Positions 24,927 through 33,017 of a DNA stretch of 64,000 nucleotides are shown piece by piece; the stretch's first letter is position 1; the number at the start of each line of letters is the position of its first letter. The stretch covers positions 1-64,000 of the forward strand of contig NZ_JACSPP010000006.1 of NCBI RefSeq assembly GCF_014837065.1, in the 5' to 3' direction. The notes beneath the pieces are model-generated. The model was given only the letters and a program-made list of their open reading frames with translations. It was not told the DNA's origin and made no database searches. Source of the DNA: Phocaeicola intestinalis. GTDB taxonomy: Bacteria > Bacteroidota > Bacteroidia > Bacteroidales > Bacteroidaceae. The position numbers and the translations under genes are program-made.

Positions 24927-25847
24927 ATGGAAATAATCAGTGCCGAAAGCCCATTTGCGTTTCCGCCTTGCGCAGCCACTATCGGGTGCTTCGACGGCGT
25001 GCATCGCGGACATCGATACTTGATAGAGCAAGTGCACCGCGAAGCCCAAGCCAGGGGATTGCAGAGCACGCTGGTTACTTTCCCTGTCCATCCCCGGCAG
25101 GTCATGCAAAGCGGTTATTGTCCGCAATGGCTCACTTGCCTTCCTCAGAAAAAAGATTTGTTACAGCAAGAGGATGCCGATTATTGCATCCTTTTGCCGT
25201 TTACGCACGAACTGTCACTGCTTTCGGCACGTCAGTTTATGGAACTGCTGCACGTCCGTTTCAACGTGCAGGCACTGGTTATCGGTTACGACCACCGCTT
25301 CGGGCACAACCGGAGCGAAGGGTTCGAGGACTATTGCCGCTATGGGAAAGAGTTGAGTATGGAGGTAATCCATGCCCAGGCGTTGGAAGAAGACGGCTTG
25401 TCTATCAGCTCCAGCCTCATCCGCAACCTATTGAAAGAAGGTGACGTGGTGCGTGCCAACCGCTATCTGGGCTATCGCTATTACCTCGACGGGCAGGTGG
25501 TAAGCGGCTATCAGGTGGGGCGCAAACTGGGTTTCCCTACCGCCAACCTCCAACCGTCCTGCCCCGACAAGCTGGTACCGAAAGAAGGGGTCTATGCCGT
25601 TTACGCGTATGTGGAGGGGAAACGCTACGCCGGCATGCTGAACATCGGCAGCCGCCCCACGATAGGCAACGGCACCGAGCGGAGTATCGAGGTGCACCTC
25701 ATCGGCTTCGAAGGCAACCTGTACCAGCACGCTCTTCGGGTAGAGTTCATGCAATACATCCGTGAGGAACAGAAGTTCGAAGGCATCGGTGCTTTAGTTG
25801 CCCAGCTGCAACAAGACAAAGCAACGATTATCCGGCTGTTGGGTTGA
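24927..25847 (+). CDS. ribF: Bifunctional riboflavin kinase / FAD synthetase
   Basis: A 306-residue RibF. The N-terminal FAD synthetase domain shows GCFDGVHRGHRYL (residues 18-30), and SISSSLIRNLL near residue 170 ends it; the C-terminal riboflavin kinase domain has GRKLGFPTANL near residue 197. It makes FMN and FAD from riboflavin in the cytosol. The ATG start gives standard length. A broken second copy of its 3' end lies at 28469-28614, flanking the sigma-barrel and methyltransferase genes, so that two-gene segment sits between one whole and one ruined ribF. Confidence 0.95.
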   Translation: MEIISAESPFAFPPCAATIGCFDGVHRGHRYLIEQVHREAQARGLQSTLVTFPVHPRQVMQSGYCPQWLTCLPQKKDLLQQEDADYCILLPFTHELSLLSARQFMELLHVRFNVQALVIGYDHRFGHNRSEGFEDYCRYGKELSMEVIHAQALEEDGLSISSSLIRNLLKEGDVVRANRYLGYRYYLDGQVVSGYQVGRKLGFPTANLQPSCPDKLVPKEGVYAVYAYVEGKRYAGMLNIGSRPTIGNGTERSIEVHLIGFEGNLYQHALRVEFMQYIREEQKFEGIGALVAQLQQDKATIIRLLG

Positions 25848-25894
25848 AAGTTTGAAACGCAGATTAGCGCAGATTTCCGCAGATTATTCTTTAT

Positions 25895-25972
25895 TTACCA
25901 CAGAGGACGCAGAGTATCACAGAGTCTTTTAAAAAATTCTCTCTGTGCTATTCTGTGACCCCTGTGGTGAAT
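25895..25972. repeat. Palindromic CCACAGAGG intergenic repeat
   Basis: TTTACCACAGAGGACGCAGAG faces an inverted, imperfect CTCTGTG ... CCTGTGGTGAA. Other members of the family lie at 28655-28685 (partial), 47271-47349 and 51119-51186. Confidence 0.65.
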
Positions 25973-26035
25973 TTTATCATATAAGCTAATTATGAATAGT
26001 TACTTACCTAATATAAGTTAAAAGGCGAATGCCCG

Positions 26036-26065
26036 TGCAGTCTTTCATGTCATGTCTTATCATAT
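26036..26065 (+). promoter_or_regulatory. Candidate ECF-type promoter of the sigma-barrel gene
   Basis: TGCAGTCTTT, 10 bases, CTTATCATAT. The same two words with exactly the same spacing occur upstream of the methyltransferase gene (27604-27633), while the 10 bases between them differ. Nothing else nearby matches the housekeeping TTTG/TAnnTTTG form. The 3' word ends 21 bases before the ATG. This looks like the target of the sigma domain encoded just downstream. Confidence 0.6.
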
Positions 26066-26086
26066 ATAAATGGACTGAAACATGAT

Positions 26087-27586
26087 ATGAGCAACGAAGA
26101 ACTAATAGAATTGTGCAAGCAAAGGGATGAGCAGGCTTTAAGTCTGCTCTATACTACTTACGTGCATAAAATGAGAAAGATTTGCTGCCAATATGTTGCT
26201 GACAAAGAGATTGTAAACGATCTCCTGCACGATGGTTTTATCATAATCTTCACATCTATCAGTGACTTGCGTTCTCCCGATAAATTGGAAAGCTGGATGG
26301 GGAAAATCATGAAGAATATCTCACTGAAATATTTGGAGCAATGCCGTTCCGTCGTCACAAAGCCTTTAGATGATATAAAAGAAGATGAAGAACCCCTGGC
26401 ACTATCTTATGACGCAAATGAGATCCCCACTTATAACACTATACTTGAGATAATAGAAAGATTGCCCAAAGGCTATCGCCACATCTTTAAGTTAGCGGTA
26501 TTGGAAGGGCTTTCCCACAAAGAAATAGCCCGATTATTGAAAATAGCCCCTCATTCTTCCTCACAACTGTCAAGGGCAAAGGACATGTTGCGTAAACTGC
26601 TGATCCAATACCGCATCGTGGCAGGGCTGCTTGCATTATCTTCTATCATATCTTTATACATCTTTTTGTACACGCCTAAAAAACAATCAAAACCGAAGCT
26701 CACATCAACGGATAAGCCACAAAAGGAACAGCAGGTCGAAACTATTTTATTATCAGATTCAAACATCTATGCGTCCAATCCCCGGCACGCACATGCTGAA
26801 CCCCAAGAAACTATCAAAACGAAACAAGAAATGGTTTCACAAGACAATCCTACCGAGAAAAAAGACAGTACATCATTGCCTGAACGAAAAACAACGGACA
26901 ACCAATATGCCATAAGCGATAAAAACACTCCTTATGGTATGATGCCCTCATACGTCTCTAACAGTAAAAAGAACTGGACTTTAAGCTTGTCTTATTCGGG
27001 AGGAGAAAAACATACAGATGCCCACAAGAGATTCATTCCTTCCGATGACATCATATCAGGAGAACCCAAAGAAGAACTGAAGAAATCACATCACCGGATG
27101 CCTGTCACATTCTCCCTTACACTGCATAAAAACATAAATGAGCGTTGGGGCGGAGAAATCGGTCTCCAATACACGCATTTGCGCTCTGATTTTACCATAA
27201 TTGGTGACAACCGCATGGAAGGCATTCAGAAAATCAACTACATCGGAATACCGCTTAAAGGAACATTGAATATATGGAAGCAAAAGAGCTTTTCCATTTA
27301 TACCTCGGCAGGAATCACCTTGGACATACCTGTGGAATCCACTTTCGAAAAATCCGTTTGGGAGAACGGGCAACTCATCCTTCGCCAAAAGAACAATTTA
27401 TATCCGTCTTTGCAATGGTCAACAAGTTTTGGCATCGGCATCCAATACCAACTTGCTCCTAACATTGGCATCTATGCGGAACCCAATTTACACTATTACT
27501 TCAACAATGGAGATAACATTGAAACAATCCGAACGGAAAAACCATTAAACGTGACGCTGCCTATAGGCATCCGCTTTTCTTGGTAA
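26087..27586 (+). CDS. ECF sigma factor fused to a transmembrane helix and an outer-membrane beta-barrel
   Basis: A 499-residue single frame with three parts. Residues 1-175 are an ECF sigma factor: region 2 (LLYTTYVHKMRKICCQY; NDLLHDGFIIIF) and region 4 (IIERLPKGYRHIFKLAVLEG, then LSHKEIARLLKI). One hydrophobic helix follows (about 180-198, VAGLLALSSIISLYIFLY), then a polar linker of about 100 residues rich in Lys, Glu and Gln. The C-terminal 200 residues are amphipathic strands of an OMP barrel, ending in an aromatic residue (GIRFSW). This predicts one chain from cytoplasm to outer membrane, with sigma activity presumably released by proteolysis. No separate anti-sigma gene is adjacent. The reading frame is continuous, so it is not a sequencing join. 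Confidence 0.85.
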   Translation: MSNEELIELCKQRDEQALSLLYTTYVHKMRKICCQYVADKEIVNDLLHDGFIIIFTSISDLRSPDKLESWMGKIMKNISLKYLEQCRSVVTKPLDDIKEDEEPLALSYDANEIPTYNTILEIIERLPKGYRHIFKLAVLEGLSHKEIARLLKIAPHSSSQLSRAKDMLRKLLIQYRIVAGLLALSSIISLYIFLYTPKKQSKPKLTSTDKPQKEQQVETILLSDSNIYASNPRHAHAEPQETIKTKQEMVSQDNPTEKKDSTSLPERKTTDNQYAISDKNTPYGMMPSYVSNSKKNWTLSLSYSGGEKHTDAHKRFIPSDDIISGEPKEELKKSHHRMPVTFSLTLHKNINERWGGEIGLQYTHLRSDFTIIGDNRMEGIQKINYIGIPLKGTLNIWKQKSFSIYTSAGITLDIPVESTFEKSVWENGQLILRQKNNLYPSLQWSTSFGIGIQYQLAPNIGIYAEPNLHYYFNNGDNIETIRTEKPLNVTLPIGIRFSW

Positions 27587-27603
27587 AAAAGTGATGGCTT
27601 TCA

Positions 27604-27633
27604 TGCAGTCTTTTACCCAAGGGCTTATCATAT
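27604..27633 (+). promoter_or_regulatory. Second copy of the candidate ECF promoter, upstream of the methyltransferase
   Basis: TGCAGTCTTT, 10 unrelated bases, CTTATCATAT; ends 30 bases before the ATG at 27664. Identity of both words and of the spacing with 26036-26065 suggests one regulator for both genes. Confidence 0.6.
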
Positions 27634-27663
27634 CCATGGAGAATAACTCAAATAATCATCAGT

Positions 27664-28452
27664 ATGCAAAAGCGTCACAAAGACAGGACTGTTTATTTCA
27701 AAGAGCTTTCCATTACGAGTAAGAACTATTTTATTCCCTATATCCGGAAGTGGCATCCGGTAGAAGCAGGAATGAAGGTATTGGAGATTGGTTGTGGTGA
27801 AGGCGGAAATTTGCTCCCTTTCTCTGAAATGGGATGTAATACCACTGGGGTCGACATCGCGGAGAGCCGGATCAAAGATGCCATGGCATTCTTCAAGGCT
27901 GCTCATGCAAAAGGAGTGTTTATCGCACAAGACATTTTCCTGTTAAATGAATTGAAACAGGATTTCGACATCATCATTTGCCATGATGTATTGGAACATA
28001 TTGTCGATAAAGAACTGTTTTTAGTTCATCTGAATAAATACCTGAAACCTCAAGGCATTGTTTTTATGTCATTCCCAGCATGGCAAATGCCGTTCGGAGG
28101 GCATCAACAGATTTGCAGAAGCAAAATCTTGTCCCACTTGCCTTTCATTCATTTGCTACCTGCTACAATCTACCGGTTATTGTTAAGGGCTTTCAGGGAA
28201 AGCGATGGCTGCGTGGCAGAATTACTTTCCATCAAATATACACGCGTAACAATAGAATCGTTTGAGAATTTAGTCAAAAAAACATCCCTAAGCATCCAAA
28301 ACAGGGAACTATGGTTTATCAATCCTCACTACAAAATAAAATTTGGATTATCTCCACGCAAGCTAAGCAAATACATAGCCCGCATTCCTGTTTTTAGGAA
28401 TTTTTTCAGCACAAGCTGCTTCTATATCCTAACCAGAAAAAAACTTACGTGA
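27664..28452 (+). CDS. Class I SAM-dependent methyltransferase
   Basis: A 262-residue protein with the SAM-binding motif VLEIGCGEGGNLLPFSEMG near residue 39, GVDIAESRI near residue 60 and DIIICHDVLEHI near residue 101, the usual Methyltransf_11/23 pattern. A basic, hydrophobic C-terminus (IARIPVFRNFFSTSCFYILTRKK) could contact the membrane. The substrate is unknown; relatives often act on polysaccharides or lipids. It follows the sigma-barrel gene by 77 bases and shares its upstream motif, so it is probably a member of that sigma factor's regulon. Confidence 0.85.
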   Translation: MQKRHKDRTVYFKELSITSKNYFIPYIRKWHPVEAGMKVLEIGCGEGGNLLPFSEMGCNTTGVDIAESRIKDAMAFFKAAHAKGVFIAQDIFLLNELKQDFDIIICHDVLEHIVDKELFLVHLNKYLKPQGIVFMSFPAWQMPFGGHQQICRSKILSHLPFIHLLPATIYRLLLRAFRESDGCVAELLSIKYTRVTIESFENLVKKTSLSIQNRELWFINPHYKIKFGLSPRKLSKYIARIPVFRNFFSTSCFYILTRKKLT

Positions 28453-28468
28453 GTTCATAACAGTGTTT

Positions 28469-28614
28469 CCAAGAGACAGGCAAGGGTTACGGAGCGTGTT
28501 GGTTACTTCCCCTGCCTGCCCCAGAAAGAAGACGAACAGAAGTTCGAAGGCATCGGTGCTTTAGTTGCCCAGTTGCAACAAGACAAAGAAACGATTATCC
28601 GGCTGTTGGGTTGA
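28469..28614 (+). pseudogene. Scar of a second ribF
   Basis: The first part (about 28469-28530) resembles the ribF sequence around 25046-25150, and from about 28534 it matches the ribF end (25768-25847) almost base for base, including the stop. The interior is deleted. The following 60 bases also match the sequence downstream of ribF (25848-25900). A duplication of ribF and its 3' flank therefore brackets the sigma-barrel and methyltransferase genes. Confidence 0.85.
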
Positions 28615-28808
28615 AAGTTTGAAACGCAGTTTAGCGCAGATTTCCGCAGATTATTCTTTATTTACCACAGGACACAGAGAAATAAAATAAAGTAATGTCA
28701 TTCTTCGCTACGCTCTCTTATTGTTTTTTTCAGATAATCAAATTGTCTTAATCCATGTCTCTGTGTTCGAACTGTTTAATTGGGAAAACAAAGAAAAAGC
28801 AGGGAAAA

Positions 28809-28840
28809 TTTGCGGATATGTATCTGATTAGTTACTTTTG
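28809..28840 (+). promoter_or_regulatory. Consensus promoter of the toxin-antitoxin operon
   Basis: TTTG (28809-28812), 20 bases, TACTTTTG (28833-28840): a full match to the Bacteroides -33/-7 consensus. The expected start of transcription falls at or next to the toxin ATG at 28845, so the mRNA may be almost leaderless. Confidence 0.7.
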
Positions 28841-28844
28841 CGAT

Positions 28845-29203
28845 ATGGAAGGGAACAAGATATACATACGAAACATCTATTGGACGGCAGAATTTGTGCA
28901 ATTCTACAACGAGCTTTCGGATAAAGTCAGGATAAAATTCGATTATGTGCTCGAAATAGTCAAAACAGAACGTGTCATATCAACAAAATTCGTGAAACGT
29001 CTGGAGAATACAGACTTATACGAAATGCGAGTATCTGTAGGCGGAAACGAATATCGGACGGTAATGTTCACAATGAGAATGTTATACTGGCAACAGAAAT
29101 AACCCTGCTGAACGCATTCATGAAGAAGTCGTCCAAAGACTATAAGAAACAAATCAGCTTAGCAGAAAACATATTAAACAGAATCAGCTATGAGAAAGAT
29201 TGA
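28845..29203 (+). pseudogene. RelE/HigB-type toxin broken by a frameshift
   Basis: From the ATG at 28845 (MEGNKIYIRNIYW) the frame has toxin features (VRIKFDYVLEIV; LYEMRVSVGGNEYRTVMF) but leaves frame near 29066-29075 and stops at 29102. In the next frame the expected C-terminus continues (NENVILATEITLLNAFMKKS ... NILNRISYEKD) to 29203, overlapping the antitoxin start by 14 bases as normal for such pairs. So the gene is intact except for one shift of a few bases, which probably inactivates an mRNA-cleaving toxin while the antitoxin stays whole. A sequencing error is possible. Confidence 0.8.
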
Positions 29204-29492
29204 TACAAGCAAACTGGTTGATGCCGAAACGGTATTGACAGACAAGTACGGCGCACCCGGTACCGAGAGCCGGCGTGAGTTCGAGGCGAAGGCACGTGCG
29301 TATTATTACGGTGTCATTCTGCGTGACAGGCGCAAGGAATTGAAGATGACACAGAGCGAGCTTGCCGACAAGGTAGGCACTGCAAGAAGTTATATTGCCC
29401 GCGTGGAGCGAGGGGAAACGGATATGCAGCTTTCCAGTTTCCTGCGAATAGCCCAGGCTTTGCAGATAGACTTCACTCCGGTCTTTATATGA
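29190..29492 (+). CDS. HigA-type XRE antitoxin
   Basis: A 100-residue protein with a helix-turn-helix (MTQSELADKVGTARSYIARVERG, about residues 52-74) followed by a typical XRE core. The N-terminal 40 residues probably bind the toxin. It overlaps the frameshifted toxin reading frame and would repress the consensus promoter at 28809-28840. With the toxin broken, it may survive as a free repressor. Confidence 0.88.
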   Translation: MRKIDTSKLVDAETVLTDKYGAPGTESRREFEAKARAYYYGVILRDRRKELKMTQSELADKVGTARSYIARVERGETDMQLSSFLRIAQALQIDFTPVFI

Positions 29493-29551
29493 CAGAAGTG
29501 AACAGCATATCTCGCTTTTTTATGGAAATCACTGCTCCGTCCGACGCATCT

Positions 29552-29656
29552 CAGTCCTCCTAAAATCCTAATAAGGCAGGACTGCAGTCCTAATAGGGGT
29601 AGGACTGGAGTCCTAGGCTGTCAAGACAGCAGTCCTACTCTGCTAGGAGTGAGGAC
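29552..29656. repeat. Cluster of AGTCCT/AGGACT words
   Basis: Within 105 bases AGTCCT occurs four times and AGGACT twice on the + strand, several joined to CTGC or TA so that small palindromes form. It lies in the 331-base gene-free stretch 29493-29823, which otherwise shows nothing recognised. Possible roles are a terminator region or a protein-binding array. Confidence 0.5.
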
Positions 29657-29823
29657 ACAAGCAGATGTATATACACAATCATCTAAGGTGATATATTGTT
29701 GGCTGCCTTTTGCTTCGTAAAGATAGTTAGCATAATCGGCGGATTAGGCAACGGTTTGGCGGTCGGATTATCAGGCAAAAACAAATCCGCAGGAGCCGGA
29801 AACGGGGCTGCTGCGGATTCGGT

Positions 29824-30306
29824 TTAGAGTTCGAAGATAACATAGCAGGGCTTGCGGTCGATTGCGAAAAGAATCTTATACAATCCCTTTTTTACCGAAG
29901 AGGCGGAATAATTGTAGAGCGGAATTTCCGTCGTGTAATCCACTCCGGCGAAAAGATAAGAATCCCCCATAAGGATTTTGCGGAATGCTTCCCGCAGTTC
30001 GGGGGCAATCGTCTCCTCGGTGATGTCTTTCCATTGCCCGTCTTCGTAATAGTATAGCGCATATTCCTCTCGCCCGTGCGCCCATGGGTACACGGAACTC
30101 CGTGTCCAAATCACGTCATCAAGCGAATAGTTAAAGGTTACTTTCAGTACGACTTCGCACTTTACGTTCATCCCCTTCGGGAAACCGTATGCGCCGGGCT
30201 GCGGCACTTCGACCGTCTTCTTTTCTTCCGTCTCTTGTGCCTTGCCCCCGCAGCTGAGGAGGCAGAGGCACAAAAGTATTCCTAAGAGCCTGTTTTGAAT
30301 TTCCAC
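29824..30306 (-). CDS. Small lipoprotein, Ig-like fold, paralog of 38960-39499
   Basis: A 160-residue lipoprotein: signal RLLGILLCLCLLSC with the lipobox cysteine at residue 20, then a beta-rich domain ending YSASSVKKGLYKILFAIDRKPCYVIFEL. The end matches the paralog at 38960-39499 (KKGLYRLTFLLAGRRCHIVFQL) and resembles bacterial Ig-like domains. The start is GTG and aligns with the ATG of the paralog; the 5' end lies inside a dispersed intergenic repeat (30291-30365). It is the last gene of the SusC-SusD-TlpA row, 57 bases after the TlpA-like gene. The function is unknown. Confidence 0.7.
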   Translation of the reverse strand: MEIQNRLLGILLCLCLLSCGGKAQETEEKKTVEVPQPGAYGFPKGMNVKCEVVLKVTFNYSLDDVIWTRSSVYPWAHGREEYALYYYEDGQWKDITEETIAPELREAFRKILMGDSYLFAGVDYTTEIPLYNYSASSVKKGLYKILFAIDRKPCYVIFEL

Positions 30307-30365
30307 AAAAGGTTTTTCTTGGCCTGATGTATTCGTTTTCGTATATGCTTTGGGCGAGTTCTTTT
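30291..30365 (+). repeat. Dispersed repeat starting near GCCTGTTTTGAATTT
   Basis: About 75 bases are closely related to 49396-49470 (shared words include TTCGTTTTCG and GCTTTGGGCGA), and a reversed, more diverged copy lies near 36466-36565. The 49396 and 36466 copies both end in a GATAGYCCGCTATC palindrome. The repeat overlaps the start of the neighbouring lipoprotein gene. Confidence 0.6.
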
Positions 30366-31569
30366 AGTGTTGATAGGTTTCTTTCAGGAACTTGTCGAGT
30401 GCTGGACCTCGCATATTCACTTTATAGAAGCGGCCTTCCGGATCGAGTACGATGCAGGTCGGTACAGCAGTGATATTGTATTTCTTCACTGTGTTTCCCA
30501 TAATGCCGTCGGCGATACGTGCCTGTGTCCACGACATATTTTCTTCTTTCAGTGCCTTTAGCCATTCTTCTCTTTTTTCGTCTACCGAAATGCTGATAAT
30601 GGCAAAATCTTTGTATTGCTTGTTCACTTTTACCAAATGCGGGATTTCTGCCCGGCACGGACCGCACCAGCTTGCCCAAAAGTCCAGCAGTACATATTTG
30701 CCCGAAGGTATCAGTGACGCGAGTTTAACGCTCTTTCCATCGGGATTTTCTACATCGATGTCTATGTACTTATTACCTAAGGCAAGGGGGGTTATTACGT
30801 TCACCATGGAGTCCAGTTCAGCCAGTTGAGGAGTTCCTTGCCAAGCATCCGTTATCCAACTTTTCATTTCTGTAATTTCTTTTTCATTGAAATTGACGGT
30901 AAGCCCAGAGAATAAGGCTTTCAATTGGTCTAAAGCTACTACGGAAGAAGGGTTTTGTTGGATAAACGCTTTTACTTTTTGTATATATTGTTGTTGGTAG
31001 TCGGCTTGTTTTGTTACTAAGTTGATGCCAATATCGGTATAATCTTTTTTGTGTTCTCGGTCTGCCATCATCGGTTTAGTATATTCTTCGAGGAACTGGC
31101 GGTCGATGGCCTGCAAGGAATCGCTGTAAGGTTTCAGTGTTGTCAGCAGTTGTTGGTAGAGGTCTTGAGTGGCAGATCCTTTGATGACCGGTGGGATTAC
31201 TTTACGGTCTGGAGTCCAATAAATACTGGGCAGGCAATCGAATTCGCCTTCGATGGTGATGGGCGAATTTTCCAAATAGAAATTGGTTACGAATACTTTT
31301 CCTCTTGGGCTTTCTTGAGGATTGGTACGTGTGTCTATGTACAAGGTATACATTTCCGGCTGGTTTATTTGTCCTTGTAGCCGGAATTTTCCATGTTCCA
31401 TAACGGCACTGTCAATGCGCATCACTTCGAAAGGGAGTTGTTTTTGCAGGTAAACCTTGCCTTCGGGAATGCTGTCGCCCGTCAAGGTTCCTTCGATGGT
31501 ATATCCTTTTTCTTGGGGTTGGCAAGCTGCCAGTGTGGCAAGTGCTGCCAGTAAACATAATTTTTTCAT
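30364..31569 (-). CDS. TlpA-like thiol:disulfide lipoprotein with N-terminal DUF4369
   Basis: A 401-residue lipoprotein (LAALATLAACQ, cysteine at residue 16). The N-terminal region (KGYTIEGTLTGDSIPEGKVYL) is DUF4369-like, a helical middle follows, and the C-terminal thioredoxin domain has FWASWCGPCRAEIP near residue 292 with both redox cysteines. Such proteins act in the periplasm to reduce disulfides or take part in outer-membrane uptake systems. It lies 28 bases after susD on the same strand, so it belongs to this SusC/SusD operon. Confidence 0.9.
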   Translation of the reverse strand: MKKLCLLAALATLAACQPQEKGYTIEGTLTGDSIPEGKVYLQKQLPFEVMRIDSAVMEHGKFRLQGQINQPEMYTLYIDTRTNPQESPRGKVFVTNFYLENSPITIEGEFDCLPSIYWTPDRKVIPPVIKGSATQDLYQQLLTTLKPYSDSLQAIDRQFLEEYTKPMMADREHKKDYTDIGINLVTKQADYQQQYIQKVKAFIQQNPSSVVALDQLKALFSGLTVNFNEKEITEMKSWITDAWQGTPQLAELDSMVNVITPLALGNKYIDIDVENPDGKSVKLASLIPSGKYVLLDFWASWCGPCRAEIPHLVKVNKQYKDFAIISISVDEKREEWLKALKEENMSWTQARIADGIMGNTVKKYNITAVPTCIVLDPEGRFYKVNMRGPALDKFLKETYQH

Positions 31570-31597
31570 AAGAATGTTGTTTGGATGGTTTTTACTA

Positions 31598-32998
31598 TTA
31601 ATTCAGGGTGTATGAAGGGTTTTGTTCCAGTAGCTTGTTTCCGCTTAGGGCCGACCGGGGAATAGGCAAATTGAGATGTGCCATTGAATGCACATATCCC
31701 AAGCTTACGAAGTCGGTACCGTCCAGTTGTGAATATCGTACCATATCATACCACTCTTCGTAGTTCTCGGCACTCAATTCCAGGTATTTGTGCCGGAAGA
31801 TAGCAAGCAGCAGATCGTTGTCGGCTATTGTGTCTACATAGCCTGCGGCATATCCGGCACGGTCGGTTAGGGGTTTCAGCGCCATACGGGCCGCTGCATA
31901 TTGCCCGTTTCTGGCTTCTGCCTCAGCTTTTATTAAATATACTTCGGCAAGGCGCATCAGGTAGTATGTATTATTGTCGCCGGTAGCCGCGTCGTTCAGT
32001 ACGTATTTTTGCAGAAGGTTTCCCGCTTCGGTGCTTAGGTAGGTTTGTGTATAGCGCGGGTCATTGCCAGTAGGGTCTAATTCTTCGGCAATCAGCTTAA
32101 TGGTAGTGCCGAAGCCGCGCATAGCGGCGTCTGTCACTTTGGAGCCATATATTTGTTCCTGTGGATACGATACGTAGGGTGCCATCAGCAATTCGTGTGA
32201 ACTGAATCCTTGAGAAAAAATGTTCAAGTAATTGCTTTCTAATGCCATGCCGCTTCCCAAGGCTTCGTCGATGGTGGCTTGTGCGGTCTGTGCCGCTTCC
32301 GCATACCGGTTCAGGTAGAGCAATACGCGTGCCTTCAGGGCGTTTACGGTAATTTTGTTCACCTTATAAGCCATGCCGGCGTAAGCCGGAGCTTGTTCGG
32401 CTTGTTTCAAGTCAGACAAGATTTGGCTGTAACATTCGGCTACGGTAGAGCGTCCTTTTGCTTCGCTGTTGTCGCGTACCGGTTCGTTGTATAAGATGAT
32501 GCCGTATTCGGATTTTTGGTCCCAAAATTCTCCGAAGGCACGTAGCAACATAACTTCGGCAAAAGCCTTGTGGAAATAGGCTTCGCCCAGAATTTCCGAT
32601 TTTCGTGTATCGGAAAGTCCTTGCGGCCGCTTGTTTTCCAGTTGTACGATGAGGGAGTTTGCCTGGTTGATGATGCTATAAAGTACAGTATAATAATTGA
32701 GCACGGCATTGTTTTCTATTCTCACGTCATTATTGGCAAAGTTAGTAGAACCTTCTACGTCCGAGTTGAGCAACGTGCCTGTCAAGATAAACATTGCGGG
32801 GCGCAAAGAGGCGAACTCTCGTTGGCGGTAGTATTGGTAGATGCCGTTCAGCAAGTATTCGGCAGAGTTGGCGTCGGTGATGACGTTGTCGTCTGTCAGT
32901 ACATAGTCGGGATGTATATCGTCTACTGGCCCCAGCAGGTTACATGCCGAAAAGGAGACTCCTGCAAGCAAGGTATAAATAAGGTGTTTGATTTGCAT
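31598..32998 (-). CDS. SusD/RagB-family nutrient-binding lipoprotein
   Basis: A 466-residue surface lipoprotein (LLAGVSFSACN lipobox near residue 19) with TPR-like helices (AYFHKAFAEVMLLRAFGEFW; NALKARVLLYLNRYAEAA) and the SusD C-terminus (RHKYLELSAENYEEWYDMVRY; HLNLPIP). It caps the SusC transporter and binds the ligand outside the cell. The gene follows susC by 19 bases. No polysaccharide-degrading enzyme is encoded next to it; together with the thioredoxin partner this suggests a substrate other than a large glycan, but it cannot be named. Confidence 0.93.
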   Translation of the reverse strand: MQIKHLIYTLLAGVSFSACNLLGPVDDIHPDYVLTDDNVITDANSAEYLLNGIYQYYRQREFASLRPAMFILTGTLLNSDVEGSTNFANNDVRIENNAVLNYYTVLYSIINQANSLIVQLENKRPQGLSDTRKSEILGEAYFHKAFAEVMLLRAFGEFWDQKSEYGIILYNEPVRDNSEAKGRSTVAECYSQILSDLKQAEQAPAYAGMAYKVNKITVNALKARVLLYLNRYAEAAQTAQATIDEALGSGMALESNYLNIFSQGFSSHELLMAPYVSYPQEQIYGSKVTDAAMRGFGTTIKLIAEELDPTGNDPRYTQTYLSTEAGNLLQKYVLNDAATGDNNTYYLMRLAEVYLIKAEAEARNGQYAAARMALKPLTDRAGYAAGYVDTIADNDLLLAIFRHKYLELSAENYEEWYDMVRYSQLDGTDFVSLGYVHSMAHLNLPIPRSALSGNKLLEQNPSYTLN

Positions 32999-33017
32999 AT
33001 TGATGTTTGTTTTAGGG

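Noticed and set aside
28845-29203. Programmed ribosomal frameshift in the toxin gene
   Set aside because: No slippery heptamer or following stem is visible at 29060-29080; the shift looks like a small deletion of about 7 bases relative to what the protein family would need.
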